Shown here: positions 42,657 to 59,480 of the stretch, one piece after another
How positions within the stretch are numbered: the stretch's first letter is position 1
How the letters are laid out: each line of letters opens with the position of its first letter
From: Janibacter sp. HTCC2649
GTDB lineage: Bacteria; Actinomycetota; Actinomycetes; Actinomycetales; Dermatophilaceae
Direction: 5' to 3'
Assembly (NCBI RefSeq): GCF_000152705.1
Contig: NZ_CH672413.1
Location: 2,856,139 to 2,920,138 of the forward strand
DNA: 64,000 bases
Notes under the pieces: model-generated
Database searches by the model: none
What the model was told of the DNA's origin: nothing
Seen by the model: the letters and a program-made list of their open reading frames with translations, nothing else
Position numbers and translations under genes: made by a program

Positions 42657-43347
42657 GTGAGAGCTGTCGTGCAGGACCGCTATGGGTCTGTGTCGGACCT
42701 GCGGTGCGTCGATGTCCCCGTGCCTGTGCCCGGGCCCGACGAGGTGCTGGTGCAGGTGCGTGCGGCGTCGGTGCACCCGGACGTGTGGCTCGTCGTCACG
42801 GGGCGGCCGGCGGTGCTGCGGCTCATGGGGTCAGGGATCCGCGCGCCCAAACAGAGCGTGCCCGGCTCCGACTTTGCCGGCACGGTCGCAGCCACCGGTG
42901 CCAACGTGAGGTCGGTAGCGGTGGGCGACGACGCTTTTGGTGAGTCCCTACCGAGCATGCAATGGGTCAACGGCGCAACCTGGGCGGAGTTCGTCGCCGT
43001 CCATCAGGACCGGTTGCTCACCATGCCGGGGGGCCTGACCTTCGAGGAGGCCAGCACCCTCCCCACGGCCGGCATCATCGCGCTGCAGACCGTGCGCGCG
43101 TGCTCGGCAGCCTCCCCAAGGTCCTCGCGCTCCTGGCCCGGGCCCCCTTCAACCCCCAGATCCCGAGGCAATCTTCCAGCCCCGCCCCAAGCTCGACCAC
43201 CTCCGGGCCCTCAAGGAGCTCGTCGACGCCGGACACCTCCACCCGGTTGTCGACCGCACCTTCCCCCTCGAGGAGGCGGCTGCTGCCCTCGCCCTCTTGG
43301 CCTCCGGCCGCGCTCGCGGCCGGGTCGTCCTGACGACGGTCAGCTGA
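42657..43347 (+). pseudogene. Degraded quinone oxidoreductase/zinc-free alcohol dehydrogenase
   Basis: Codons 1-147 read as a normal MDR N-terminal half: MRAVVQDRYGSVSDLRC, GSDFAGTVAATG and FEEASTLPTAGIIALQTVR. The frame then breaks. Family-like sequence resumes at 43100 two bases out of phase (VLGSLPKVLALLARAPFNPQ). At 43165 it shifts again to EAIFQPRPKLDHLRALKELV... and ends FPLEEAAAALALLASGRARG...VVLTTVS with TGA at 43345-43347. The Rossmann NAD(P) domain is missing. A deletion plus frameshift is the simplest explanation. No intact copy is in the window. Confidence 0.82.
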
Positions 43348-43600
43348 GCCGGCCCCGCAGACGCGACCGGACGGCATACGAGAGGTGACGTCCCCTCCCG
43401 GGCGGATCAGGGATCGAGCGCTTCGCGCAGCCACTCCTGGATGCACGTGCGCCACTGCGGTCGCCCACCTCGCCTCGCCACGGTCCGGCTCGATGAATGC
43501 GGCCTGCCTCGCGGTGGATGGTGGCATGGACAACCTCGTGCCCCGGCCTCGAACCTGACCTGCGTGCGCAGGACTCCCCCTTTCCTGATCTGATGAGGAC

Positions 43601-44371
43601 ATGACGGCAACGACGCCTCGCCCCACCGACCTCCGGGTCGCCCTCTTCGCGACCTGCTTCAACGACACGATGTGGCCCGAGACCCCCAAGGCCGCGGTCC
43701 GCCTCCTCGAGCGTCTGGGTGTCACGGTCGAGTTCCCGATGGGGCAGACCTGCTGCGGTCAGATGATGACGAACACGGGGTATGCCGCCGAGGCCGTTCC
43801 GCTCGTGCGTCGCTTTGTCGACGTGTTCGCGGACTACGACGCCGTCGTCGCCCCCTCGGGGTCGTGCGTCGGGTCGGTCCGGGACCAGCACCCGATGATC
43901 GCCCACCTCGCCGGCGACCCGGGGCTGGCCTCCGAGGTCGAGCGGGTCTCGCCCAAGGTCTTCGAGCTGTCGGAGTTCCTCGTCGACGTTCTCGGGGTGA
44001 CCGACGTGGGGGCCTGGTTCCCGCACCGTGTCACCTATCACCCGACCTGCCACTCGTTGCGGATGCTGCGCGTCGGTGACAAGCCGTTGCAGCTCCTGCG
44101 GGCTGTCGAGGGGATCGACCTCGTGGAGCTGCCCGGCGCCGAGGAATGTTGCGGATTCGGCGGCACCTTCGCCATGAAGAACGCCGACGTGTCCGTCGCG
44201 ATGGGCACCGACAAGGCTGCCCACGTGACCGAGACGGGCGCCGACGTCCTCGTCGCGGGCGACAACTCCTGCCTGGCACACATCGGTGGCATCCTCGGAA
44301 GGCAACGGTCCGGCATACGCCGCCTGCATCTTGCAGAGATCCTGGCCTCGACCAAGGAGAGCCCCGCGTGA
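43601..44371 (+). CDS. lutA: L-lactate utilisation protein LutA (Fe-S oxidoreductase)
   Basis: A 256-residue protein with two CCG domains of the heterodisulfide-reductase type: QTCCGQMMTNTG near residue 48 with an upstream Cys (FATCFNDTMWPE), and GAEECCGFGGTFAMKN near residue 185 with YHPTCHSLRML before it. LutA works with LutB and LutC to oxidise L-lactate to pyruvate. It is the first gene of lutABC-ppsR. Start ATG 43601. The 43348-43600 gap before it contains no recognisable gene, only a possible short minus-strand remnant. Confidence 0.93.
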   Translation: MTATTPRPTDLRVALFATCFNDTMWPETPKAAVRLLERLGVTVEFPMGQTCCGQMMTNTGYAAEAVPLVRRFVDVFADYDAVVAPSGSCVGSVRDQHPMIAHLAGDPGLASEVERVSPKVFELSEFLVDVLGVTDVGAWFPHRVTYHPTCHSLRMLRVGDKPLQLLRAVEGIDLVELPGAEECCGFGGTFAMKNADVSVAMGTDKAAHVTETGADVLVAGDNSCLAHIGGILGRQRSGIRRLHLAEILASTKESPA

Positions 44372-44374
44372 ACA

Positions 44375-44443
44375 CCCCACGAAGTTCTGCCCACGCAAAG
44401 CGTGGGACCCGCCCCGCTGCGCTCCTCCAGATACTTCGCGGGG
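44375..44443 (+). other. Structured lutA-lutB intercistronic region
   Basis: Between the lutA stop and lutB start are a 7-bp hairpin CCCACGC-AAA-GCGTGGG (44390-44406) and an outer pairing CCCCACGAAGT (44375-44385) with ACTTCGCGGGG (44433-44443). Other junctions in this operon overlap by ATGA. The structure may slow RNA decay or tune lutB translation. Confidence 0.5.
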
Positions 44444-44450
44444 ACCCCGC

Positions 44451-45968
44451 ATGAGCACCCCACCGGTCCAGAAGACGTCGCCGACCTTCGTCGGGATGCC
44501 GAAGTTCCCGACGGCCGCTCGCGAGGCGCTCGCCAACACGCAGCAACGGAGCAACCTGCGCAACGCCACCCACACGATCCGCGAGAAGCGCGCTGCAGTC
44601 GTTGCAGAGGTGCCCGAGTGGGAGGCCCTGCGGCTCGCCGGGGCGGCGGCCAAGGACGAGGCGCTGCACCACCTGGGTGACTACCTCGAGCAGGTCGAGG
44701 CATCGCTCACCGCCAATGGCGCGACTGTCCACTGGGCCAGGGATGCCGACGAGGCGAACCAGATCGTGGTCGACATCGCGCGCTCCAAGGGCGTCGACGA
44801 GGTCGTCAAGGTCAAGTCCATGGCGACCCAGGAGATCGAGCTCAACGAGGCCCTGGAGGCGGCCGGGATCAGCGCCTGGGAGACCGACCTCGCCGAGCTC
44901 ATCGTCCAGCTCTTCGGTGACCGCCCGAGCCACATCCTCGTGCCGGCCATCCACCGCAACCGCACCGAGATTCGCGATGTGTTCCTGCGCGAGATGGCCA
45001 CCTTCGGGCGACCGGCACCCGAGGACCTCACCGACGACCCGGCCCGGCTGGCCGAGGCTGCGCGGCTGCACCTGCGCGAGAAGTTCCTGCGTGCCAAGGT
45101 CGCGGTGTCAGGTGCCAACTTCGCCATCGCGGACACCGGGACGCTCGTCGTCGTCGAGTCCGAGGGCAACGGCCGCATGTGCCTCACGCTCCCGGAGACC
45201 CTCATCTCCGTCGTCGGGATCGAGAAGGTCCTGCCCACCTGGGACGACCTCGCGCCCATGCTCCAGCTGCTGCCGCGCTCGAGCACGGGGGAGCGGATGA
45301 ATCCGTACACGACCATGTGGTCAGGCGTGCACGACGACGATGGCCCACAAGAGGTGCACGTCATCCTCCTCGACAACGGACGAAGTCACGTTCTCGCGGA
45401 TTCTGTGGGGAGGCAGGCGCTCCGGTGCATCCGATGCTCGGCCTGCCTCAACGTCTGCCCCGTCTATGAGCGCACCGGTGGCCACGCCTACGGGTCGGTC
45501 TATCCGGGGCCGATCGGTGCCGTGCTCAACCCGCAGCTGCGCGGGACGGCGAGCGAGGTCGACCAGTCCCTGCCCTATGCCTCGAGTCTGTGCGGCGCCT
45601 GTTTCGACGCCTGCCCGGTGCGGATCAACATCCCCGAACTGCTCGTCGAGCTGCGTGGCACCGTCGCCCAGCAGGGCGGGCACCGCGCCGAGTCCGCCGC
45701 CATGAAGGCTGCCGCCTGGGTGCTGTCCGATCCTCGGCGGCTGGCGGTTGCCCAGAAGGGCGCGACCACTGCGGGTCGACTCATCGGCAAGCGCACGGTC
45801 CGGTCCGTCCCGGGCCTGGGAGCGTGGACCGATGCTCGTGATGTGCCGACCCCACCGAAGGAGACCTTCCGTCAGTGGTGGGTCCGCGAGCACGATGGAC
45901 GCGAAGGCGAGCGGCCCGGCCCCGGGCGAGCGGACGGCATACCCGGCAAGGAAGGCGAGACGCGATGA
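44451..45968 (+). CDS. lutB: L-lactate utilisation protein LutB (iron-sulfur)
   Basis: A 505-residue subunit. The N-terminal LUD domain includes VDEVVKVKSMATQEIELNEALE and FAIADTGTLVVVESEGNGR. The ferredoxin part carries IRCSACLNVCPVYE and LCGACFDACPVRINIPELL, ligands for two 4Fe-4S clusters. It transfers electrons from lactate oxidation, probably towards quinone. The ATG at 44451 is chosen; the frame extends upstream to 44286 but that part overlaps lutA. The C-terminal ~60 residues (from RSVPGLGAW) are a variable tail. Its stop overlaps lutC. Confidence 0.93.
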   Translation: MSTPPVQKTSPTFVGMPKFPTAAREALANTQQRSNLRNATHTIREKRAAVVAEVPEWEALRLAGAAAKDEALHHLGDYLEQVEASLTANGATVHWARDADEANQIVVDIARSKGVDEVVKVKSMATQEIELNEALEAAGISAWETDLAELIVQLFGDRPSHILVPAIHRNRTEIRDVFLREMATFGRPAPEDLTDDPARLAEAARLHLREKFLRAKVAVSGANFAIADTGTLVVVESEGNGRMCLTLPETLISVVGIEKVLPTWDDLAPMLQLLPRSSTGERMNPYTTMWSGVHDDDGPQEVHVILLDNGRSHVLADSVGRQALRCIRCSACLNVCPVYERTGGHAYGSVYPGPIGAVLNPQLRGTASEVDQSLPYASSLCGACFDACPVRINIPELLVELRGTVAQQGGHRAESAAMKAAAWVLSDPRRLAVAQKGATTAGRLIGKRTVRSVPGLGAWTDARDVPTPPKETFRQWWVREHDGREGERPGPGRADGIPGKEGETR

Positions 45969-46669
45969 GCGCACGCGACGAGATCCTTGCCCGCGTCCGC
46001 TCCGCGACCGCCGACATCACGACCGAACCCCGACTTCGTGCCCCGGACGGACACGACGATCCGCGCGAAGCGCGTCCGCACGTGTCCGTCCGGGGCACGA
46101 AGGCGGTTGCCAGCGACGAGACTCTGGAACTGCTGGCAGAGAACGTGGCGGACTACCGGGCCACCGTCCTGCGCGTCCCCGAGGCAGGGGTGGGTGCCGC
46201 GATCGTGGGCGCGCTGCGGGACGCCGGAGCCTCTTCCGTGGTCCTGCCCACCGGGCTCGACACCGAGTGGCAGCGGGCCATCGGCGAGGCGTTCGACGTG
46301 GTCGCCGAGTCGGCGTCGACGACGCTGGTCCTCGACTCCGTCGACGCCGTGGTGACGGGGTCTGCGGTCGGCATCGCCACCACGGGCACCATCGTGCTCG
46401 ACCACGGACCGGACCAGGGCCGTCGCGCGCTGACCCTGGTCCCCGACACCCACGTCTGCGTCATCCGCGCCGACCACGTGGTCCATGACGTTCCCGAAGC
46501 AGTGGCGCGACTGCGCACCGCGACAGGTCAGCAGCGGGCCCTCACCTGGATCAGTGGTCCGAGCGCCACGAGCGACATCGAGCTGCAACGCGTCGAAGGC
46601 GTTCATGGCCCTCGCAACCTCGTGGTCATCATCGTCGCGAGTGACAACGCCATGGGCGAGTCGGCATGA
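45965..46669 (+). CDS. lutC: L-lactate utilisation protein LutC (LUD domain)
   Basis: A 234-residue LUD-domain protein. It begins MSARDEILARVRSATADI and resumes clear family sequence at AENVADYRATVLRVPEAG. Later it shows VGIATTGTIVLDHGPDQGRRALTLVPDTHVCVI. Residues 24-46 are encoded by a long palindromic repeat and lack the PRDY-type motif usually found there; the frame is kept. It is the third subunit of the lactate-oxidising complex. ATGA overlaps join it to lutB and ppsR. Confidence 0.9.
   Translation: MSARDEILARVRSATADITTEPRLRAPDGHDDPREARPHVSVRGTKAVASDETLELLAENVADYRATVLRVPEAGVGAAIVGALRDAGASSVVLPTGLDTEWQRAIGEAFDVVAESASTTLVLDSVDAVVTGSAVGIATTGTIVLDHGPDQGRRALTLVPDTHVCVIRADHVVHDVPEAVARLRTATGQQRALTWISGPSATSDIELQRVEGVHGPRNLVVIIVASDNAMGESA
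46034..46102. repeat. Palindromic repeat inside the lutC coding sequence
   Basis: A perfect 21-bp inverted repeat (46034-46054 with 46082-46102), arms beginning CTTCGTGCCCCGGACGGACA, around a 27-bp GC-rich loop that itself contains CGCG/CGCG pairs. The first 20 bases match the left arm of the repeat after ppsA (49947-49966) at 19 positions. It is translated in frame. It looks like a mobile REP/MITE-type unit accepted by a poorly conserved linker. Confidence 0.8.
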
Positions 46670-47493
46670 CCACCGTCCCGGAGACCACACCCGTCTTCTT
46701 CGTCGCGGGAGGCACGGGCATCTCGGCCGAGACCCTCGGCAACCTCATGCTCGCGCAGTTCCCGGGGCTGACGTTCACCCGGCGCAAGATCCCGTTCATC
46801 ACGACGATCGAGCACGCCCGGACCGTGCTGTCCCAGATCGACGGGGCGATGACGGAGACGGTGACGCCTCTCGTCTTCTCGACTGTGACCGACAGTGAGA
46901 TCCGCCAGGAGCTGCAGAAGACGAAGGCCGCCTTCATCGACCTCTTCGGGTCGCACCTCGACACGGTCGAGCGCGTGCTCCACGTCAACGCGACCCACAA
47001 TGCCGTGGCCCTGCACGGGGTCGGTGACACCGGCCGCTACGACCTGCGCATGAAGGCCATCGAGTTCGCGATGGAGCACGACGACGGTGCCAGCCTGCGC
47101 AACCTCGAGCAGTCCGACCTCATCCTCGTCGCTCCGTCGCGGTGCGGGAAGACGCCCACCTCGATGTACCTCGCGCTCCAGCACGGGCTCAAGGTCGCGA
47201 ACTATCCCCTGGTGCCCGAGGACTTCGAGACCGAAGCCCTGCCCCGACCGATCGCCCAGCTCGCCGACAAGTGTTTTGGTCTGCTCTCCACCCCGGTCCG
47301 CCTCAGCCAGGTGAGAAACGAACGCAGACCCGGTTCGACCTATGCCACCCTCGCCCAATGCAGCTTCGAGCTGCGGCGGGCCGAGACGATGTACAGGGCG
47401 CATCGCATCCCTTCGATCAACTCGGCCAAGATGTCCGTTGAGGAGATGGCTGCCGTGATCATGCAGAGCAGCCGTCTGCCTGACCTCGGCTGA
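46666..47493 (+). CDS. ppsR: PEP synthase regulatory protein (DUF299 kinase/phosphorylase)
   Basis: A 275-residue bifunctional regulator of PEP synthase. It opens [18 protein letters not shown]. The P-loop-like [19 protein letters not shown] is at about 150-168, and the C-terminal substrate region [31 protein letters not shown] is highly conserved. It phosphorylates a Thr near the catalytic His of PpsA with ADP, and removes it with phosphate. ATGA overlap couples it to lutC, and ppsA follows after 37 bp. Lactate use and PEP synthesis are thus controlled together. Confidence 0.93.
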   Translation: MTTVPETTPVFFVAGGTGISAETLGNLMLAQFPGLTFTRRKIPFITTIEHARTVLSQIDGAMTETVTPLVFSTVTDSEIRQELQKTKAAFIDLFGSHLDTVERVLHVNATHNAVALHGVGDTGRYDLRMKAIEFAMEHDDGASLRNLEQSDLILVAPSRCGKTPTSMYLALQHGLKVANYPLVPEDFETEALPRPIAQLADKCFGLLSTPVRLSQVRNERRPGSTYATLAQCSFELRRAETMYRAHRIPSINSAKMSVEEMAAVIMQSSRLPDLG

Positions 47494-47530
47494 CGAACAG
47501 CTGCTTGCCGTATCGACGAAAGGGACCCTC

Positions 47531-49930
<2,400 letters not shown>

Positions 49931-49946
49931 CTCGTCCCCTGCCCGT

Positions 49947-50004
49947 CTTCGTGCCCCGCACGGACAAGCTCGCCGGGGCTCGCCTGTCCGTGCGGGGCTT
50001 GAAG
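49947..50004. terminator. Palindromic repeat acting as bidirectional terminator
   Basis: CTTCGTGCCCCGCACGGACA (49947-49966) pairs with TGTCCGTGCGGGGCTTGAAG (49985-50004), 18 of 20 positions, around an 18-bp loop. It lies between convergent ppsA and the epoxide hydrolase gene. It is a second copy of the repeat embedded in lutC. Confidence 0.75.
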
Positions 50005-50018
50005 TCGGGGGTGGGGGG

Positions 50019-51134
50019 TCAGGCGTAGAAGGCGCGGATCGCGCCGGCCAGCTCCTCGGGAACCTCCATGGAGGCGAAGTGGCCGCCGTGTTCGTGCTCG
50101 GTCCACGACACGATGTTGGTGTTGTCGCGCTCGGCGAAGGGACGCATCGATCGGAAGTCGTCGGCGAAGACCGCGACCCCGATCTTGCCGTCGTTGACGC
50201 GGGCCTCGACCGACTTCTCGGTGAAGTAGTAGTTGGCGGCGGCTGCGCTGCTGTTGGTGAACCAGTAGAGGCTGACCTGGGTGAGGACCTGGTCCTTGGT
50301 CAGGGTCGCCGTGCCGTTGCCGAAGTTCTCGAAGAGCTCGTTGTAGGCCAGTTGCCCGACGGGGGAGTCGCTGAGCGCGGCTGCGATCGTCTGCGGTCGG
50401 GACGCATTCATCTGCGCGAAGCCGTTCACGGTCTGGAACCAGCCGGCGAACTCGAGGGCGCCGTAGTCGTCCGGCGTCATCATCTCGAACTCCGCCGGGT
50501 CGCCGGAGGGGAAGGAGAAGAGCTGCAGGACGTGGGCCCCCAGGAACCCAGCGGGCGCCTGCATCGCCAGCTCGCGCGCGACCATCGCGCCGTTGTCGGA
50601 GCCGTGGGCGCCATAGGACTCGTAGCCGAGACCGCGCATGAGCCTGTCCCAGGTGCGGGCGACGCGGGCGGTGTCCCACTCGCCGTCGGAGAGCGGCTGA
50701 CTGAAGCCGATGCCGGGCAGGCTCGGGATGACGAGGTGGAAGGCCTCGGTGAGGTGCGGGACGAGGTCGAGGAAGTCGATGAACGAGCCGGGGTAGGTGT
50801 GGAGCAACAGCAGGGGCGTCGCGCCCTCGTTGGCCGAGCGGACGTGGGCGAAGTGGATCGTCTGGCCGTCGATCTCTGTGAGGAACTGCGGGAGGGCGTT
50901 CATTGCCTTCTCCTGGTCGCGCCAGTCGAACCCGTTCTGCCAGTGGTCGACCATGTCGCGCAGGTAGGAGACCGGAGCCCCGTGCGTCCAGTCGGTGGTA
51001 CCGGTCTCGGTGGCGGGCTCGGCGGCGTAGCGGGTGCTCGCGAGGCGGGCCCGGAGGTCGTCGAGCTCGCTCTGCGGGATCGCGACGGTGAAGGGTCGAA
51101 GGGACAGGGCCTGGGGGTTCTCGTGGGTGTTCAT
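50019..51134 (-). CDS. Epoxide hydrolase with EHN N-terminal domain
   Basis: A 371-residue alpha/beta hydrolase. The EHN region reads LRPFTVAIPQSELDDLRARLASTRY and VDHWQNGFDWRDQEKAMNALPQF. The nucleophile elbow AHGSDNGAMVARE has Asp as nucleophile. The oxyanion region is LLLLHTYPGSFIDFLDL and the final His is in EHEHGGHFASMEVPEELA. It should add water to an epoxide. ATG 51134 lacks a clear ribosome site. It is divergent from the WYL regulator gene, a likely controller. Confidence 0.88.
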   Translation of the reverse strand: MNTHENPQALSLRPFTVAIPQSELDDLRARLASTRYAAEPATETGTTDWTHGAPVSYLRDMVDHWQNGFDWRDQEKAMNALPQFLTEIDGQTIHFAHVRSANEGATPLLLLHTYPGSFIDFLDLVPHLTEAFHLVIPSLPGIGFSQPLSDGEWDTARVARTWDRLMRGLGYESYGAHGSDNGAMVARELAMQAPAGFLGAHVLQLFSFPSGDPAEFEMMTPDDYGALEFAGWFQTVNGFAQMNASRPQTIAAALSDSPVGQLAYNELFENFGNGTATLTKDQVLTQVSLYWFTNSSAAAANYYFTEKSVEARVNDGKIGVAVFADDFRSMRPFAERDNTNIVSWTEHEHGGHFASMEVPEELAGAIRAFYA

Positions 51135-51215
51135 GAAAGGAAGGTATGAGGGGTTCCGGCACGTTTCGTGCCTGATTAAAGTGGGCTCGGAAGAAACTTT
51201 TCGTAGGAGGTTCTC

Positions 51216-54498
<3,283 letters not shown>

Positions 54499-54500
54499 TC

Positions 54501-56972
<2,472 letters not shown>

Positions 56973-57004
56973 TCACCGCTCACGAACCGACCGAGAGGAA
57001 CGCC

Positions 57005-58519
57005 ATGTCCGAGCAGCTGCGACCCGAGGGGATCCCCGTCGTCGTCGACGATGTCATCCTCACCACCCCCGGTCTCACGGGAACCGCCACCGTCCACCCA
57101 CCCGCGTCCGACGGGATGCGAGCGGCGGAGGACAGCACCGAGCAGTTCCGCCAGGCCCTCGCCGACGCCGACCTGACCGAGCAGCTCACCATCGAGATCG
57201 CCTCGCCCGAGGAGCTCGACGACGCCGGCGGCACGCGCGCCTCGGGAGGCGACGGCGACATCACGGTCGAGGTGCCCGCGCCGGGGACCGGTATGGGCCA
57301 GTTGCTTCTGTATGCCGCGGAGGACGGCTCGTTGACCTGGCACCTCCCTGACGACATCGATCCGGACCAGGTGCCTTCGCGCGGCGGCGAACGGCGGACC
57401 TATCGCGTGCCCCGCGCCGTCGTGACGGGGGCGCCCACCGACTCGCAGACGAGCGGGCAGCGCGGCATCCTCGGCGCGCTCGGCTCCAAGCTGCTCAAGG
57501 TGCTCGTCTTCCCCCTCATCGACCCTGTGCTCGGCAAGGTCGGGGACCACTTCGCCTCCCGGTGGGAGGAGAAGAACCGGCGCAACCTCGTCCGGTGGTT
57601 CAGCCCCGTCGGCTTCCGGGCGCTCGAGGCATCTGCTTTCGCCTCGACGGACTGGGATCGAGTGCGCGGTGGGACGGCGTTGCTGTTCGTCCACGGGACG
57701 TTCTCCCAGGCCCACTGGGCCTTCCCCGGCCTGCCGGACGACACGATGGCCGAGCTGCACCGGCGCTATGAGGGGCGGGTCTTCGCCCTCGACCACCACA
57801 CCGTCTCCAAGACGCCCGACGAGAACATCGCCTGGTTCGCGGAGCAGCTAATGGGCGGGCTCACGGACGGCGACGCGGGTGTCGGCCCGGGCCCCGTCAC
57901 GGTCGACGTGGTGTGCCACTCGCGAGGCGGCCTCGTGGGTCGAGCGCTCGCGGCCCGGGGAGCCGAGCTCGGTCTGGGAGATCACCTCAAGGTCCGCACT
58001 CTCGTCATGGTGGGCGCGCCGAACGCCGGGACTGCCCTGGCCCACAAGGAGCACCTGTCCAAGCTGCTCGACCGCATCACCGACTTGGTGCAGTTCGCTC
58101 CCGGCGGCCCGGTGACCGACGTCGTGGGCGTGGTGCTGGCGGTCCTCAAGCAAGTGGCCGTCGGCGCCTTCGGGGGGCTCGAGGGGATCATGTCCATGAA
58201 CCCCGACGGCCCCTACCTGCCGGCGCTCAACACCGCCCCGCTCGCGGACGTCCGGCTCTGCGCCATCGCCTCCAACTATGAACCGGCCAAGGGCAGTCCC
58301 TTGATCCGTTTGGCCAAGGACAAGGGCCTCGACATCGTCTTCGGCAATGAACGCAACGACCTCGTCGTCCCCACCGCCAGCGTCTTCGAGGTGGTGGGTG
58401 CCCCTGGCTTCCCGATCGAGGGCGGGGACCGGCTGGTCCTCGAGGGTGAGGTCACCCACGGCGGCTACTTCCGTGAGCCGGCCGTCAACGCCAAGCTCCT
58501 CGAGTGGCTTCCCGGCTGA
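57005..58519 (+). CDS. PGAP1/lipase-like alpha/beta hydrolase
   Basis: A 504-residue protein. The first ~150 residues form a separate acidic region (EIASPEELDDAGG, GQLLLYAAEDGSLTWHLPDDI). The hydrolase part has the oxyanion motif ALLFVHGTFSQAHWAF and the nucleophile Ser306 in VDVVCHSRGGLVGRA, followed by MVGAPNAGTALA, typical of lipases/PGAP1-like esterases. The final His is probably in VTHGGYF. It may attack lipids or acylated proteins. GAGAGGA precedes the ATG and it follows the CHAT gene closely, so it could be the effector partner. Confidence 0.78.
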   Translation: MSEQLRPEGIPVVVDDVILTTPGLTGTATVHPPASDGMRAAEDSTEQFRQALADADLTEQLTIEIASPEELDDAGGTRASGGDGDITVEVPAPGTGMGQLLLYAAEDGSLTWHLPDDIDPDQVPSRGGERRTYRVPRAVVTGAPTDSQTSGQRGILGALGSKLLKVLVFPLIDPVLGKVGDHFASRWEEKNRRNLVRWFSPVGFRALEASAFASTDWDRVRGGTALLFVHGTFSQAHWAFPGLPDDTMAELHRRYEGRVFALDHHTVSKTPDENIAWFAEQLMGGLTDGDAGVGPGPVTVDVVCHSRGGLVGRALAARGAELGLGDHLKVRTLVMVGAPNAGTALAHKEHLSKLLDRITDLVQFAPGGPVTDVVGVVLAVLKQVAVGAFGGLEGIMSMNPDGPYLPALNTAPLADVRLCAIASNYEPAKGSPLIRLAKDKGLDIVFGNERNDLVVPTASVFEVVGAPGFPIEGGDRLVLEGEVTHGGYFREPAVNAKLLEWLPG

Positions 58520-58547
58520 GCCTTGACTCGTCCGCCACGATGAAGGA

Positions 58548-59390
58548 GTGAAGTACGTCGGCCGTGTCCCCGCTCCGCCACTGGACAGGTACATCGACGA
58601 CCTCTACTGCATGGACGGTGTGCCGCAGCATCGCCGCATGGACGTCCCGCCGCTGCCGTCGGCGCACCTCATCGCCAACCTCGGCGAGCCGGTCCGGCTG
58701 TTCGACTCGCTTCCCGGGGTCGAGCCGACCGTGATCACGGACGGCTGCTTCATGGGGGTGTGGACCCGACGCTTCCGCATCGAGTTCCCGTCGCCCGTGC
58801 GCGTCGTCGGTGTGCACTTCAAGCCGTGGGGGATGGCGCCCTTCATCGACGTTCCCTCGTCGGACCTGCGGGACCTGTGCGTTCCCGCGGACGCGGTGTG
58901 GGGGTCCGCCTGGTCCGGGGTCCATGAGCGCCTGGCCGCCGCGGCATCGACCGAAGAGCTCCTCGACGTCCTCGACGGCGAGCTCCGATCACGACTCGCC
59001 GAGACCCCGTCGCGTGGGCTCGACCTCGTCCACCACACCGCCTCCCGGCTGGAGACGTCGTGGGGAGACGTGTCGGTCTCGGACCTCACGGGGGACGCCG
59101 GAGTGAGTGGCAACCATCTCGCGACGCAATTCACGTCCCATGTCGGTGTCACGCCGAAGCGGGTCGCGCGGATCTATCGCTTCGCGCGGCTGATCCTCAA
59201 CCTCGACGCCACCCAGCCGGTCGACTGGGCCGGGCTGGCGCACGAGGCCGGCTACTTCGACCAGGCCCACCTGAGCAAGGAGTTCAAGGACTTCACGGGC
59301 TACACCCCGACCGGCTATCTCGAGCTGCGGCGCCGCTTCCCGGCGGAGCAGGGATTCCCACCGGACAGCGGACCGATGCCAGCGAAGTGA
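58548..59390 (+). CDS. AraC-family transcriptional regulator
   Basis: A 280-residue regulator. The C-terminal double HTH includes VSDLTGDAGVSGNHLATQFTSHVGVTPKRVARIYRFARLI and AHEAGYFDQAHLSKEFKDFTGYTPTGYL. The N-terminal part (LDRYIDDLYCMDG, FMGVWTRRFRIEF) fits the DUF6597 ligand-binding type. The GTG start at 58548 has GAAGG upstream. It is followed by a DHFR-like reductase on the same strand; such regulators often control a small redox or detoxifying enzyme next to them. It is likely independent of the CHAT genes. Confidence 0.87.
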   Translation: MKYVGRVPAPPLDRYIDDLYCMDGVPQHRRMDVPPLPSAHLIANLGEPVRLFDSLPGVEPTVITDGCFMGVWTRRFRIEFPSPVRVVGVHFKPWGMAPFIDVPSSDLRDLCVPADAVWGSAWSGVHERLAAAASTEELLDVLDGELRSRLAETPSRGLDLVHHTASRLETSWGDVSVSDLTGDAGVSGNHLATQFTSHVGVTPKRVARIYRFARLILNLDATQPVDWAGLAHEAGYFDQAHLSKEFKDFTGYTPTGYLELRRRFPAEQGFPPDSGPMPAK

Positions 59391-59480
59391 TGCTCTCGCC
59401 AGGGATTTTCTACAAGACCGGGCAGCTGGCGCCGCAACACCATGGAGGCTCACGCAGTTTCGAACCTCCAGGAGAGCGCC

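Noticed and set aside
43348-43600. A minus-strand gene fragment (reads ...WRTCIQEWLREALDP)
   Set aside because: Short, no start or family match, and different frames look equally plausible; not supported as a gene.
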